In this document: one piece after another, positions 22,274 through 33,947 of the stretch
Numbering within the stretch: position 1 is the stretch's first letter
Layout: every line of letters starts with the position of its first letter
From: Cyclotella cryptica
Lineage: Eukaryota > Bacillariophyta > Thalassiosirophyceae > Thalassiosirales > Thalassiosiraceae
Direction: 5' to 3'
Length of the DNA stretch: 64,000 nucleotides
NCBI GenBank assembly: GCA_013187285.1
Contig: JABMIG010000098.1
Span: 259,001-323,000 of the forward strand
Position numbers and translations under genes: made by a program
Notes under the pieces: model-generated
What the model was told of the DNA's origin: nothing
What the model saw: the letters and a program-made list of their open reading frames with translations, nothing else
The model's database searches: none

Positions 22274-23961
22274 TTGGCAAAAGAGCACGGCGACTTGGAG
22301 ACAGCAAAAGAGATCTTAAGAATCTGGAGAAATGAGGCACGGCGGCTACGGCAAAAGAATATTAATCATGTTGTCCGCAATCCAAGGGGCAGATCAGTAC
22401 TCAGTGTGGCTGTTTCTATAGACAACGAAGACCACCATTATTCCACACAGGATGAAGTTGAAGAAGTTTGTGGATGCCACCTTGGGGAGAGGTTCTCACT
22501 TGGTAAACGGGTCCCTTTAGACACCGCTCACCTTAAATCTGAAATTGGTCAACTGAGTGACACAGTTGCTGCCCAGCGTATCCTTGACAACACCTATGAC
22601 TTCTCAAGGGATTGGGACCCTGCCACAGTAGACTTACTCAAAGCAGCAGCAAAAATCAGGTTGGACCTGGCAGACATCCCACAGTCTAGCAATATGATCA
22701 CCGCCGACGATTTCAAATCCTTTTGGCTAACGTGTAGAGAAGCAACCTCGTCTTCTAAGAGCGGCCTACATTTCGGTCATTACAGAGCCATCAGCACTGA
22801 CACTGAGCTTACGGACTTACAAGTCTTGAGTATCAATATAGCCGCTAGAAGAGGAGCCCCCTTATCAAGATGGAGACAAGGTGTCACAGTACTTCTCAAA
22901 AAAGTGGCCGGCAACACCAGGATCGACAAATTGAGGGCAATTTGTCTCCTCGAGGCAGACTTCAAGTGGTGGTTGAAGGCTATCTTCGTGAAGAAAATGA
23001 TCCATTGCATGCATCACCATGGCATTCCACCATTGGAACAAGGAGCTGTTGCTGGGAAAACGGCAACAGATTCGTCCATTGTGAAACAGCTGTTTTTCGA
23101 TCAAGCCAACATCCTACACAGGACTTGTGCAGTTTCAAGTACGCCAATTGCTATGACACCGTGAATCATGCGGCTGGCAGTTTTGCTCTCCAGGCAATGA
23201 GAGTCCCACTCACATTCGTCAAGTGCTATCTGACTTGTATCCAACTTATGAGATTCTACCTCAAGACTGGATTTGGTTTGGCACAACGTAGCTACGGCGG
23301 TACAGAGTAAAACACTTACATGGGTCTGGCGCAGGGAAGCAGAGCCTCACCGGCGGCATGGACAGCCATAAGCACCGTTATGCTCTCCACATATAAACAA
23401 CGGGGGTTTGGCGCCTTCTTCCTCACAGGTTGGTCCTGCCTCCTCATGGCGATCACTGCCCTTCTATACATTGATGACACTGACCTCTTGCATATGTCAA
23501 CTGACAATGCGATCTCTGATGAAGACTTCATTTCCAGAGCACAGGCAGGGGCAACATAATGGGCACAACTTCTGCAAGCAACAGGTGGCAACTTCAAACC
23601 TGCCAAGTGTTACTGGTACTTGCTCTCCTACAAGTTTCGGGGTGGAGTCGCATCCCTCAAATCCCTAAATGATATAAGCCACCATAGCATGAGTATACCA
23701 CAACCGTCGGGACCTGACGTCGCCATACAATTGAAGGACCCTAAGGCAGCATCAGAAGTCCTTGGAGTTCGGGCTAGCCCGTTGAACTACGGCAAAGACC
23801 ATCTCTATCATATGTTAAAGAAAGGGCGCCAATGGAGCACCCGTGTCATGGCCAGCAACCTTTCTCCTTCAGAGGTTTGGTATAGCTTTAAGTTAAAAGT
23901 GTTACTGACAGTTAAGTATGGTCTAATCACCCCCTCCATTATATTGCACGTGGGTAACTAA
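22274..23961 (+). pseudogene. Reverse transcriptase domain of the LINE-like element, broken
   Basis: The first piece (22274-23164) reads from MAKEHGDLETAKEILRIWRN to LRAICLLEADFKWWLKAIF, containing the fingers region KSGLHFGHYRAIS and WRQGVTVLLKKVAGN. Next come YANCYDTVNHAAGSFALQAM (motif A region), MGLAQGSRASPAAWTAISTV at 23320 (motif B, QGS-x-x-SP) and LLYIDDTDLLHM at about 23467 (motif C, YxDD). After a stop the chain continues through GGNFKPAKCYWYLLSYKFRG. The domain order is right for a non-LTR type RT. At least three stops or frame changes interrupt it. Confidence 0.75.
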
Positions 23962-23995
23962 ACACGTTTCTGGTTTTAATGGCACAAACCGACAA

Positions 23996-24235
23996 TTGTC
24001 AAGAATTGATGGTACCACAGAGCACCATTGCCCTTGTTGTAGGCAAAGCTTTGAAACGCCAGGGTTTATCACTCGCTTCCCAAATCCAGGACGACAGAAC
24101 CTCCTCCAATGTACCATAGACAAGCTACTTGACTGGATGGAGTCCACCAATTGTGACATGGTGCTCATCGAGTGTCTAGAAGATTACCTCCTCTCATATG
24201 GAAAAGGGTCCATGACTGAGATAGCTCGCCCCTAA
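23996..24235 (+). pseudogene. C-terminal zinc-finger segment of the LINE-like element
   Basis: The frame MSRIDGTTEHHCPCCRQSFE carries a CPCC pair followed by downstream His/Cys positions, as in the C-terminal fingers of several LINE classes. Remnants continue to about 24900 (LHVWAKEHDILGWDNFMEGR, then SWVVTFIQHVLTITHQQWLF), interrupted by stops. Confidence 0.45.
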
Positions 24236-24936
24236 ACACATCTACACGTGTGGGCAAAGGAACATGATATCCTTGGCTGGGATAATTTCATGGAAGGTCG
24301 AATAGGCTCCTCTTTATTCTCCCTGCAAAGGAGCACCCTCAAGGAAAACCACTCCCACACGCATATCAAATCATGGGTTGTTACCTTCATTCAACATGTT
24401 CTAACCATCACCCACCAACAATGGTTGTTCCGTAATGCAAGGGTACACTAACAACTCCTTGAAGGGAAGACGGTCAAAGAACACCAGGCAATCATGAACG
24501 AAGTGCTAGAAAGATTGTCCACTTCGGCAGAAGAGCTACTACCTCAACATAGGCATCTCGTTACTATAGATTTTACAAGACTAGGGGAAGGCAGTACACT
24601 TGATAGGCAATACTAGATCGCTACAATAGACTCAGCGGTAAGCGCGGCCTCTCATCGGCACACACACTTAGAACAATACTTAGGACAGACTGTAGCAAGT
24701 GACAGCAATGACGTTACAGAATTGGATTCAACCTGAATTAGTCTGTCGTTTGGCCCTCCACAGGGCTGATTGCACCCCCTCTCAGGGTTATGGAGAGAAC
24801 CATTTCTGTCCATGCTTCTCTATGGCCCAAGCCATTGCTCTGCCTTGTCGGAAAAGAAAGACTTTTGTCCGTGCCTTGTTTAGAATAGTGATTAATGCAC
24901 GATTTACTAGCTGATGTTTGATATTTGTGCTTGACA

Positions 24937-24949
24937 CTTGACATCAAAC
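24937..24949. repeat. Target-site duplication, right copy (LINE-like element)
   Basis: CTTGACATCAAAC, identical to 16616-16628. Confidence 0.75.
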
Positions 24950-25082
24950 GCTAGCAACGTTATGAGGCAGCTAAAGTTAGCTTTATTTGGCGCGAATGCA
25001 GCACTTGACATAACACACTGAGTCACGTGATGCATGATGGGTGATGATGGTCTGCAAGACAGGCAAGTTTGCCACGTGGAAG

Positions 25083-25640
25083 ATTTTTGAGCGATTAACA
25101 GACGTCAACTGACGACAACTGAAGACAACTGAAGACAACTGACGTCTTTTACATTATCTCATTAATGTGACTAACCAAGTGACGACATAAGAAGGCACCA
25201 TGTGATGACCCTAACGACAATGTGACGACCCAAGTGACGACACTTGAAGACAAAATGACAACTCTAGGTGACGGCACTGAAGACAAAATGACAACTGAAC
25301 TGAAGGCAGTTAACGACATTTTAACGACCCTTCTTGATGACACTGACAAACTTCGTGACGACACTGACGACCCCTACGTGGTACATATACGGCTGCCTAC
25401 TGACAATAGTGACGAACAAAATGATGACAAAGACCAATCACGACCTGAAGTAAAAACATAGTGAAGACAAACTGACGACCCAAGTGACGACCGCGAAGTC
25501 CTTCTGACAATCCAAGTAACGACACTGACGACAGACTGACTACCGAAGTGACGACACCTGACAACATTTTAATGACCCGTAGAGACGGCATGAAATGACC
25601 CGATATTTTTAAGTGACGTCAACTGACAACACTGGACGAC
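25083..25640. repeat. Degenerate GACGACA-type short tandem repeat
   Basis: The strand is dominated by variants of TGACGACA, TGAAGACA and TGACAACT at irregular 8-20 bp spacing. It has few stops in one frame but reads as DDTDKLRDDTDD-like simple sequence, so I do not call a gene. Confidence 0.65.
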
Positions 25641-25755
25641 ATTGGACGACACAGCTGGCGACTCTTTATCGCCAAAGTCCAAAGTTGCCTGTCTTGCTGG
25701 CAACCAGCAACTGAACCAGGTAGGAATAGGTACTAAAAGAAGTTCTAATGTAGCC

Positions 25756-26099
<344 letters not shown>

Positions 26100-26101
<2 letters not shown>

Positions 26102-26732
26102 AGATCTTTTATGCCCTATCTCATGTTGGTTTACAAGATTTTATCCAGTTAAACATTAGCATCTCTCACATTTAATTTATTATTCCCTATCTATTATCAT
26201 CTTTCCTGAAATATCAATCACATCATATCCAATCAATCAAAAATATATAGACCTTTTTCCCCACTTGGTTGTATCCACATCAGTGGCTTGATAATGTCCA
26301 GAACTGTAATCAAATGTGACCATTCGAGGTAACAATCTAAACTTATCCTTCATCATTCCCCTTCTCTACGCTTGCTTTCTTTTATTACCGATATGCCAAC
26401 ATTTACCATTTTTGGTATAAATTATCAAGACACGGAAACGCTTCTGTTTCATCATCAGCCCTTGCATCAGCCTCATCTTTCTCAAGCCAACCATTTCTTT
26501 TCTTTTTTCTCCCCCCTGCCTTCTGTGATTTTACCTGTCATGATGTTCCAGAGGAATAAGAAGGCTTTGATGAGATGTGATCACTTCTTTTTTGAACTGA
26601 TAATGAGATAACCCAAAGTCAGTAACTACATAACAATAAAATTGGACAATGGAGAGTGAGACCTGAACACAAATAAGGTGATAAAAACAAGAAACAAAAC
26701 AATGTCACCTTGCCAATTGTCTCTGTCAATGG
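26100..26732. other. AT-rich DNA between repeats
   Basis: I see no gene. The last 100 bp may be a worn-out first unit of the tandem array that follows. Confidence 0.4.
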
Positions 26733-27480
26733 GTACCCCGCAACGTTGGCAATGATACAACAATTTAATTGAAAACTTGAGCTGACAATAAAGAACAGGG
26801 AAATACTTGAAACTAAAATGCATCTACCTTTACTGATTTTTGGGTGGATTGGTGATGGTGTTGGCTAGCACGGAACAAGGTGGGGGGAGGGCAGATTGAA
26901 TGTGAGGGCTGAGACATACCATGGGATGTCGGTGGTGATACAACAATTCAATTGAAAAATTGAGCCGACCATGCTTCAAAAAAAATGAGGCAATAGTTAA
27001 AACTAAAAGAATCTGACCTTGTGATTTTTTGGTTGATTGGTTATGGTGTTGGCTAGCAGAAGAATGTGGGAAGACAATTAGATTCAATGTGCAAACTAAG
27101 ATATACTCAAGGACATTGGCAGTGAAACAACAATTCAATTAAAGAATTGAAGTGATGATGTTTCAACAAAAACTGGGTGACAATTAAAACATAAACGAAT
27201 CTCACCTTGCACATTTTTGGGGTGGATTGGTGATCGTGTTGGCTAGCGGAAGACAGTGGGGGAACGGTCAGATACAATGCTGGGGCTATGATATACCCCG
27301 TGATGTCAGCAGCGATGGAACAATTAAATGAAAAATCATCCTGGCAGCACTTGATCAAAAATGGAGTGACAGTTAAAACTGAATTAAATCAGACCTTGCA
27401 GATTTTTTTTGGTCAATTGGTGACGGTGTTGGCTGGTAGATTCAATGTGCAGGCTGAGATATACCGGAAAACCTTTGTAG
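26733..27480. repeat. Tandem array of about four diverged units of roughly 170-190 bp
   Basis: Unit boundaries can be set after the phrase GA(G/T)A(C/T)ATAC: about 26733-26919, 26920-27106, 27107-27296 and 27297-27464, plus a partial fifth. Each unit contains, in the same order, ACAACAATT(C/T)AATTGAAA, a TTTTTGG(G)TGGATTGGTGATGG-like phrase, GTGTTGGCTAGC and AGATTCAATGTG. Unit lengths are about 187, 187, 190 and 168 bp. No coding function is seen. Confidence 0.85.
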
Positions 27481-28013
27481 GGATGAATTGAATTGACAAT
27501 TAACTTTAATTAATGTTGGGAGGAATACTGAAGAAAGAGGGGAAATGGTTAAGGTATGGGGAGCTTCAGGGACTTTAGTTTTACATAATACCAAGATCTG
27601 GAGGAGAAACGGTAGCATCAGGGGCTGTCAGCCTCACAAAAAAATTGATGGTCAAAATTTCCTGCCGGAAGTACTGAACCAGGAGCAGTGCTCAGACACA
27701 GCTGGCACACCAGCACCTGAACCTGGTTCAGTCACATGACCTCCTGGCGTACTAGTGGACTGGAACAGGGTCACAGCGAGTAGCGTAAACTATGATGTCA
27801 CCCCTTCTCCTCTTGACTATAAACATTGGTCATTTAGATTCTCCTCATCGGGAGCAACACGCCCATATGTGTAGGTCCACATGGGTCCCATTATTCATTG
27901 AGTTACAGTAGTATGACTGAAAACTCACCACACATCATGCGCACAACAAACACACACATCTCACACACATCACAATCAACCCGAAATTCACGCCCCATTT
28001 CTGTGGGATCGCC
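27481..28013. other. Intergenic DNA between tandem array and pogo remnant
   Basis: No gene is seen. A short imperfect inverted repeat, CTGAACCAGG near 27675 with CCTGGTTCAG near 27721, is the only structure. The left end of the pogo-like transposon may lie here but I cannot fix it. Confidence 0.35.
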
Positions 28014-28427
28014 ATGATTTCCATCACCTTCCCTCCCCCACAGCTTCATATCAGAATTGTTGGTCTAATTGAGTCCAACAATGGACGCAATTGTGATGTG
28101 CATCCAGATGGATGCGGAAATTCTTTGGTTCTGGAGAGAGCGGACAACGGAGTTGGCATAGAGTTGCAGTTGAGGATGAAGGTCCCGGACGAGTTGGCAT
28201 GCTACGTTATTAGGACGGATGGCACGGATGGGTGTCGAGTAGGGTTTGCGACAAAGGAGTACGCAGCGGGAGAAAAAGGGGCCAAATTAGATGGAGTTAT
28301 TGTCAGGATTGTTGATGTTTTTCTACCCAACAACCCGAATCAGACAGTGAGACATCTCTACCATCACAATTGTGGCTACGCTGTTGCTGAGATTGTCTCC
28401 CTTCCCTTTGGGAAAAAGGAAGAGTAA
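28014..28427 (+). CDS. Intact small frame beside the pogo transposase, unknown function
   Basis: This 137-codon frame is uninterrupted and has a coding-like residue mix. It contains CDVHPDGCGNSLVLERADNG, an Asp-rich TDGTDGCRVGFATKEYA segment, LDGVIVRIVDVF and a His-rich HLYHHNCGYAVAEIVSLPF. The pattern of a short beta-rich, probably single-domain protein with conserved D-G-x-x-x-C-x-V-G-F recalls proteins that I associate with diatom transposons, perhaps an OB-like nucleic-acid-binding fold. That is memory and inference, not a confirmed family. It faces the broken pogo-type transposase across 120 bp. It could be a transposon accessory gene or a captured host gene. Confidence 0.5.
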   Translation: MISITFPPPQLHIRIVGLIESNNGRNCDVHPDGCGNSLVLERADNGVGIELQLRMKVPDELACYVIRTDGTDGCRVGFATKEYAAGEKGAKLDGVIVRIVDVFLPNNPNQTVRHLYHHNCGYAVAEIVSLPFGKKEE

Positions 28428-28549
28428 TGAGCACATTACAATTATTAAAAATATAAACTAATAATTGATTACAATCAAAAGAAATATTATTAATACATTT
28501 CATTAAATTAATCAATAATCCACTGGTAGCCTTTCTTTGTTCACGCGTT

Positions 28550-29753
28550 TCAAGCTGTCTGCTCACTGATGTTGCGGTAACTCCCAACAATCCATTCCGC
28601 CACCTGCCTTCTTGTTGGAGTCTTCGCGATCCCACCTTCAACACCGCCCCCATTAATCAACCACTCTTCCCATTGTTCTGTCATTTCTTTTTTGATGGAT
28701 CGATTTATGCCAGAATCGACGGACTGCCATAAATATGTGATGCCCGCGGGAATGTGCTGGACCTCAATCCCCAGCGCTTGGATGCGGTTCACAATTGAAT
28801 CCATCATGTGGATGCAATACGTGTCAAGAATAAGAAGCTGCGTGACGGACGGATCCCTGGAATTCTTCCAAGGGATCAGCACCAAATCGATCCACTTATT
28901 CATCATGGACTCGTCCATCCACGCTTTTTCTTGACAGGCGTATATGCACTCGTCTGGGTAGTTTGAAGTTCCCTGTTTGCAATGCGGCCATTCGTCTTGC
29001 CTTTGAAAATAAGAAAAGGCATCAGCAACTTACCACTGGCTGTCACCGTCGCCGCAAGAGGTGCACGCTTTTTGTCAGACTTGGAGGTTCTGATGTGAAT
29101 CGTCTTTGCACCCTTTTTTTCGAGAGTTCGGCTTGAAGGAAAAAACATGGGATCGGGGTCTGGTCCATATTTAGGACATCTTCCAGATCCATCCCAGACA
29201 CCTTCTGCCTCATCAAAGTCAGGAAGTGAGTAGACTCTTCTTCTGTTTCTCTGTGGTCCTTCTGTGCAACGTGAGTAGAAACACGGTTGGAAAGGCCCAC
29301 TTTCTTGATAAAGCGGTACACACTTGAGATCTTTGCTCGTGTGCTCTTGGTTTTAAATTCTTCTGACACTCTTGCTGCTTCATTCCTCAGAGTGTGTGTA
29401 TTGACAGGGAGACCCTGCTGCCTCATATCAAACACGGCAGCCAACGACTCACCCTGAAACAGAGCAAGTTGACTAAGACGGCCAGGGTGAATCTTGCGAG
29501 TATCTCCGGTATTGCCGGAGGGAACAACAGCATTAGCGGATGCTAGTCGGTCTGCCTTTGATACCGACTTCCTCCACCTCTTGTAGTAAAAATGAGGGAG
29601 GTTCAATGTGTTTGATGCGGGGCGAACAGTGTGGCCATGAAGCATCATGTTGTTGATGGAATTGAGGGCGTGGTGCTTGTTTTTGATGGAGAAAGACCTC
29701 CTCGTCCGCACCTGCTTCTCAGCTAGAACAGTAGCAATAGCAATGGAGACCAT
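28550..29753 (-). pseudogene. pogo/DDE_1-type transposase, two frame changes
   Basis: Read on minus it begins MVSIAIATVLAEKQVRTRRS. A helix-turn-helix/CENP-B-like region follows (HPGRLSQLALFQGESLAAVF to VGLSNRVSTHVAQKDHRE). The DDE_1 catalytic domain shows its first Asp in DVLNMDQTPIP, its second in TQLLILDTYCIHMMDSI and its third in YLWQSVDSGINRSIKKEMTE. The stop at 28550 fits the family length of roughly 400 residues. The chain changes frame near 29140, at a run of T, and near 28950, between ELQTTQTSAYT and AWMDESMMNKW. With only two breaks it is a relatively young corpse. I could not identify its terminal repeats. Confidence 0.8.
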
Positions 29754-30847
29754 TTTAAATTTTATGAAGTAAAGAATGTGTTCATCAATTACTTCATTTA
29801 CATTACAATTAAGAACATGTCTATCAATGAAGTGCTTAATTTAATGTTTAAATGAGCTTGCACCATAGAATAAATTGGCGCGCGCAAGCAGAGATGAGCT
29901 GAAACCGAAGGAGGAAGTCATGTATATGGCTTCGTACTTCTCTTTGCTGCGATTCGAGAAATGACATAGTAATATTACAGAGAAGTGATGAGGAAAGAGG
30001 GCTGCCGCTGGGGCGGAAATTGACATGGCAGGTGATGAGAAGTTGACGATGAGAGTGATGGCAGAGAGATGGGAGAGTGATGGTGCAATATTTGGCGGGA
30101 ATGAGCGTCAGACAGTAATTGTACCTTACATGACAAGTCAATAGGGTACCTTTTTCAGATACATTTATTTCTCCATCACAATAGGGAGACTAACTTCATT
30201 TGTAGTGTACGAACCACTTATTGTATCTTTTGTAAATGACCCGACATTTTGTGGTTCTTATACACCAGTATTTACGGTAGACAATTAACCTTAATGGAAT
30301 TGGATTTTGTTCGTGTGGTTCATATTCTTCTTTTTGGTTTTCGACTTCCTTTTTTGCGCGGAGGCCATGACGTCACCAGAACAAAACAAAAAGTACGAGA
30401 AAAAGTAGGCTCTATGTATTAACAGGACATTATGTACCATACTGAGAGACCAATGCTTTACTGTGCGGATAAGTCAGGATAAGAAGAGATAATCATGAAA
30501 ATACGTTTACGACTACATAAATGATAAAAGAAGGCGATTATCACTTCGTGAAAGGTGAAATTTCTCCGATCGGCCTTTTTTAGATCGTAAACGGTACCTA
30601 ATGTACCGATATTGATCCTAAAACCCACAAAAACTCACATTGCCGAAACCCAATCAGGGATCCACCGAACAAACTTTTACGAGTAAAATTGGGCTGGTTC
30701 CCTGTGTACAATACTGAGGAATGGTATTGTGTTGTGATTCGCAACATTCCGACATATATAGTCTTCATCATGATGAAACGAATTTCCCGATCAAATCGGT
30801 GATGTTAAGATCTCGCTATATTGCTATCCATTATTTAGTCGGAGCCC
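29754..30847. other. Intergenic DNA between pogo remnant and the small conserved gene
   Basis: The left part should hold the transposon end; the right part, close to 30847, the promoter of the plus-strand gene. No further gene or clear repeat is seen. Confidence 0.4.
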
Positions 30848-31423
30848 TTGTGCGGAGGCGAAATCAAACAGAACCGACATAAATTTTGTTTGTCTCTTGA
30901 ATCATTTCCTCACTTCACACGAAATATGATTTTTAACCTAAACCAATCTCGAAGTCTCACCCTCGTCGAAGAGTGGCCATCTTCCAAGCAACAGAAATGT
31001 GTGACTTTCTCCCAATATTCAACGAAGCGGATTTATAAGTGCAGCCAATTATACAGATCACAAATGTCCTACACATCTCGGGATCAGAAGGTCTTCCAAG
31101 ATGAAGCTAGACGAGAAGGGCAGCGTATCCAAGAGTTCCTAACATTGCATTATGTGAAAACAGATAGGATTATTCCCCACCTTATCAAACTTAATTTGAT
31201 TTCAACCGAAGAACTTCTAGGAATTGAACACTTGATAAGCAAGGATGCTGCAGTTAAGGTATTGAAGCAACGACATGCCCATGTAACATTCGTCCTGAGA
31301 GTTCAAAAAGAAATGCGAGAAAGGAACGAAGACAATATTGACAAGTTAGCTCAGTGTGCAATGCACAGTAGTTCCAAAAGCGTGCATATTGCTAGACTTC
31401 GTGCAGCATTAGCAGCATTGTAG
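30848..31423 (+). CDS. Small conserved diatom-type protein of unknown function
   Basis: The frame gives 191 residues, or 165 if it starts at Met27 (30926). The N-terminal part is basic; from about residue 50 it reads KCVTFSQYSTKRIYKCSQLY. The middle has SRDQKVFQDEARREGQRIQE, then LISTEELLGIEHLIS at about 117-131. A helical C-terminus follows (VLKQRHAHVTFVLRVQKEMR and DKLAQCAMHSSSKSVHIARL). The layout V-x-F ... Y-T-x-x-D/E ... G-I-E-H-L-(I/L)-S ... R-x-x-H, ending in S-x-x-x-A-x-x-R, belongs to a large family of short soluble proteins that I know from diatom genomes. Its function is not established. No signal peptide or membrane segment is seen. It has no intron and lies first in the host island, downstream of transposon DNA. 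Confidence 0.75.
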   Translation: MCGGEIKQNRHKFCLSLESFPHFTRNMIFNLNQSRSLTLVEEWPSSKQQKCVTFSQYSTKRIYKCSQLYRSQMSYTSRDQKVFQDEARREGQRIQEFLTLHYVKTDRIIPHLIKLNLISTEELLGIEHLISKDAAVKVLKQRHAHVTFVLRVQKEMRERNEDNIDKLAQCAMHSSSKSVHIARLRAALAAL

Positions 31424-32136
31424 CCTTTTGTTTTCCGGTTTCGATGAGTAGTTCGATGCTTGAGCGACTAAATCTGTCCTTTGGTTAATAAAAAATGTCT
31501 TTTCAAAACAATTGAGGTTCAAACCTTAGCACTTCTTTACTGCAACACATTTTCTGCTCTAAGCGCATGTGTCATCATCCATAAATTTCTTCACAATCTG
31601 CGTGTATTCGCTCAACACTGTGCCATTCATCCACTGTCAATGCTATTGCCTCCCTGAAACTTGACTGACCAACATGAATGATCCTCGGAATACTTCATTT
31701 TGTCTTGGCCGGTCATTCAACCATTTGAGCTATATTCACTCCCTTTTCCTATTGAAATGAAGTAACTGGATACAAATTTTCCCTGCTTTGACACGGTGGT
31801 TGATGAACACTGCTCATAGTTAACCAATACTAGTCTGATGAGAACTTAAACGAACGACATGCTCGGCAATAAACTGCATGATACGCACATGTAGTAGCAC
31901 TTACTTCATTCTTACATATTTAGTTCATGCATAAGCAGAAGCGGCTACCATTCCTAACTTTCAAGTCAAATCAAGCTCGTCATGCCGGCTCAGTAGGTCA
32001 TCGAACTGTTGACTGATGTGCCAAGACTGCCTATTCCAGCATCATGATTCACGTTATAAAACCTATCCCTGCCAAGCCACTGGATCTATAATCTTGTGAG
32101 CCTACAGGTTATTTGTACATCGAACCTTTGTGTTGG
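31424..32136. other. Convergent 3' regions of the small conserved gene and the Mpv17 gene
   Basis: No gene is seen. AATAAAAAATG near 31487 may serve the plus-strand gene as a polyadenylation signal. From 31512 on, the sequence is the partner of the duplicate at 9147. Confidence 0.45.
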
Positions 32137-33085
32137 TCACCTCTTGATGGTTTCTTCCTGGGGTACCATTTCTCCATTCATATTCTCCTGCGGACTCTTC
32201 TTCTCCTCACCAGCAGCCTGTGAAGCTAAAATAGTTACCCAAACAATCTCCACAGCATCTACCCACAGCAATCGATTCTCGAGCGGGATGACTCCGTATG
32301 TAATGCAATGCACAAACGGCCATAGCTTCAAGCCAGAGACAATCAGGGGGATGGTGGTACGTTTCATGTCGGACCATATTTGAGACGGCCTTTGCAGTTG
32401 CATGATCCCGAGAAGGATGATGTAGGAGTTGTTCCATATTGGTCCAAAGACAGTCTGAGAAGTTTAAGTTTAGCGAATCGTTGATGAGAGAGACATGACT
32501 CGACAACAGTGAAGCAAGATCAAACTTCATAATTCAAAAATAATATTTCACACACCTGATCCACAATCACCTTCGGAATAAAATCCCACCAATGCACACC
32601 ACCCAACACCCCATCAAAAAAATCTTCGCTCACATGATACCAAACATGACTCATAGGCCCATGCCCAATCAACCCCGCCAACAAACTCCTCAAAATCCTC
32701 CCCCGATCCAACTCGCCCATATCCCTCCCCTCTTTATTCTGCGCAATAATATCACCAATGGTATACACGGTGGCCGAGGTGACGGCCTTGGTTTGAAGGG
32801 GCGCCATGTTGAGCACGTTGGTGTAGGAGCGCCAGTTGTCGAGGGGTATGCGGGCAGCAATTTCTTCGGGAGACCATCCGCGGGTGATGCCGAGGTCGAC
32901 GGAGAGGACTTGGTAGAGGATTGTGATGATGGCGATGAGGAGGATGGAGGAGTTGATTATATAGTTTGTGGAGATGGTGCGGGATTGGATGGCGGGGGCG
33001 GTGGGGGTATTTGGAGTGATGGGCGGGATGGGAGATGCGTCGGAGGAAGTGGAGAGTTCATACTCGCAGTCCAGTGTGGAAGAGA
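31512..33085. repeat. Intact partner of the Mpv17 segmental duplication
   Basis: This interval matches 9147-10187 plus 16080-16612. Here the gene keeps both exons, its 101-bp intron and its 5' end beyond the homology, so it is the likely source. Confidence 0.85.
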
Positions 33086-33269
33086 AAGTTCTCGTAGACT
33101 GGAGATAAGCGAGTGAAGTGGGCGCTTGACTGGTGGTTCTTGTGACAAGCGAGGCTGTAGAGAAAGCTTCGCCAGTGAATGTTTGCATGGAGAAGACAGT
33201 GGAGATTGCGGCCAACGAAGACATCAGCAGCCTGTGCCGCCGTATTCTGTTTCTGCGGACGGACTTCAT
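32137..33269 (-). CDS. Mpv17/PMP22-family membrane protein, two exons
   Basis: Exon 1 is 33269-32556 and exon 2 is 32454-32137. The 101-bp phase-0 GT-AG intron joins KVIVDQ to TVFGPIWNNS, the usual K-x-x-V-D-Q-x-x-x-G-P join of this family. The start used (33269) gives 343 residues; in-frame ATGs at 33299 and 33455 are alternatives. The N-terminus (basic MKSVRRNRIRRHR, a hydrophobic segment, then GEAFSTAS) resembles a signal plus plastid transit peptide. A membrane segment follows (NYIINSSILLIAIITILYQV). The family core is present: TKAVTSATVYTIGDIIAQ, then GLIGHGPMSHVWYHV, then KLWPFVHCITYGVIPLENRL and LLWVDAVEIVWVTILAS. Family members sit in mitochondrial, peroxisomal or plastid membranes and may form small channels; the substrate is unknown. 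A truncated second copy lies at 9766-16612. Confidence 0.87.
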
Positions 33270-33947
33270 TGTCAGGCTTTGATTGTGGTGCGTTGGCATG
33301 GTGACTGGAGTGATTGCATTGACAGTTACAGCACTAAGAGGTATTCGCGCGAGTAACCTGTCAATCAACAATGAGTTGACATGCCTCGAACACGGCAACC
33401 ATACATCATACACATCTTCTTGGTGGTTTACAAACGCAGACGCCTGCCAACACATTCGAAAGCCGCGGCACTTGCGAGGAATTTCCTTCCCTCTTTTGTT
33501 CTTGCCGCACCATTCAACATTCGAGTGGCTTAAACAACGAGTCCCTCGTCGCTGACGCGCTGAGGTGGTGGGAATTTACTAATGCCTACGACAAATCATA
33601 TTGATTCCTTCATTGCTTGAGTGAAAAACAGTCCTTTATGTCGCACAACAAAATGAGTCACATCATGTTCATGCGTCAGTGTGATTGGTCAAAATGGGCT
33701 TAGGTAAACTGTAATTCGGAAGGAGTCTAACAAAAAGGTGAATGGCTTATTGAAATTATTTGAAATTGTGAGGAAAATAGTAGAAGTAAACCTGAAGTAA
33801 AGCACTTTTACAAAAAAATAATGATAACTTTTGTTGTTCCGCAAAGAGTCCACAATGCCCTCTTATCTCTCTCTTATCACCAACCGGCACCAACTTGCAC
33901 CGACTCTCATAATTCAGGCATACTCTGAAATAACTACAAATGCAACA
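33270..33947. promoter_or_regulatory. Divergent intergenic region, Mpv17 and alpha/beta hydrolase
   Basis: The two genes are transcribed away from each other from this 678-bp stretch, so both promoters should lie here. Upstream extensions of both frames reach into it (to 33455 and from 33831) but lack the features of real protein. No specific motif is claimed. Confidence 0.5.

Larger units (their letters stand above)
16629..24936 (+). mobile_element. LINE-like non-LTR retroelement, about 8.3 kb, degenerate
   Basis: Bounded by 13-bp direct repeats, with no LTRs, it carries in order: a 412-residue first frame, a low-complexity acidic frame, a coiled-coil segment, an apurinic-type endonuclease domain, a reverse transcriptase with YIDD, and a C-terminal CxxC zinc-finger segment. 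The single direction, the endonuclease before the RT and target duplications longer than 10 bp fit target-primed LINEs. No poly-A tail is visible at the 3' end. The later frames carry many stops and frame changes, so it is inactive. It inserted exactly at the broken edge of the Mpv17 duplicate. Confidence 0.75.

Noticed and set aside
24911-24950. Hairpin GTTTGAT...ATCAAAC at the right edge of the LINE-like element as a terminal inverted repeat
   Set aside because: There is no matching sequence at the left edge beyond the 13-bp direct duplication; the arms are short and one arm is the duplication itself.
32592-33116. Plus-strand open frame of 174 codons across the Mpv17 gene
   Set aside because: It is an antisense shadow of exon 1; the minus-strand reading has the family motifs and a splice join.
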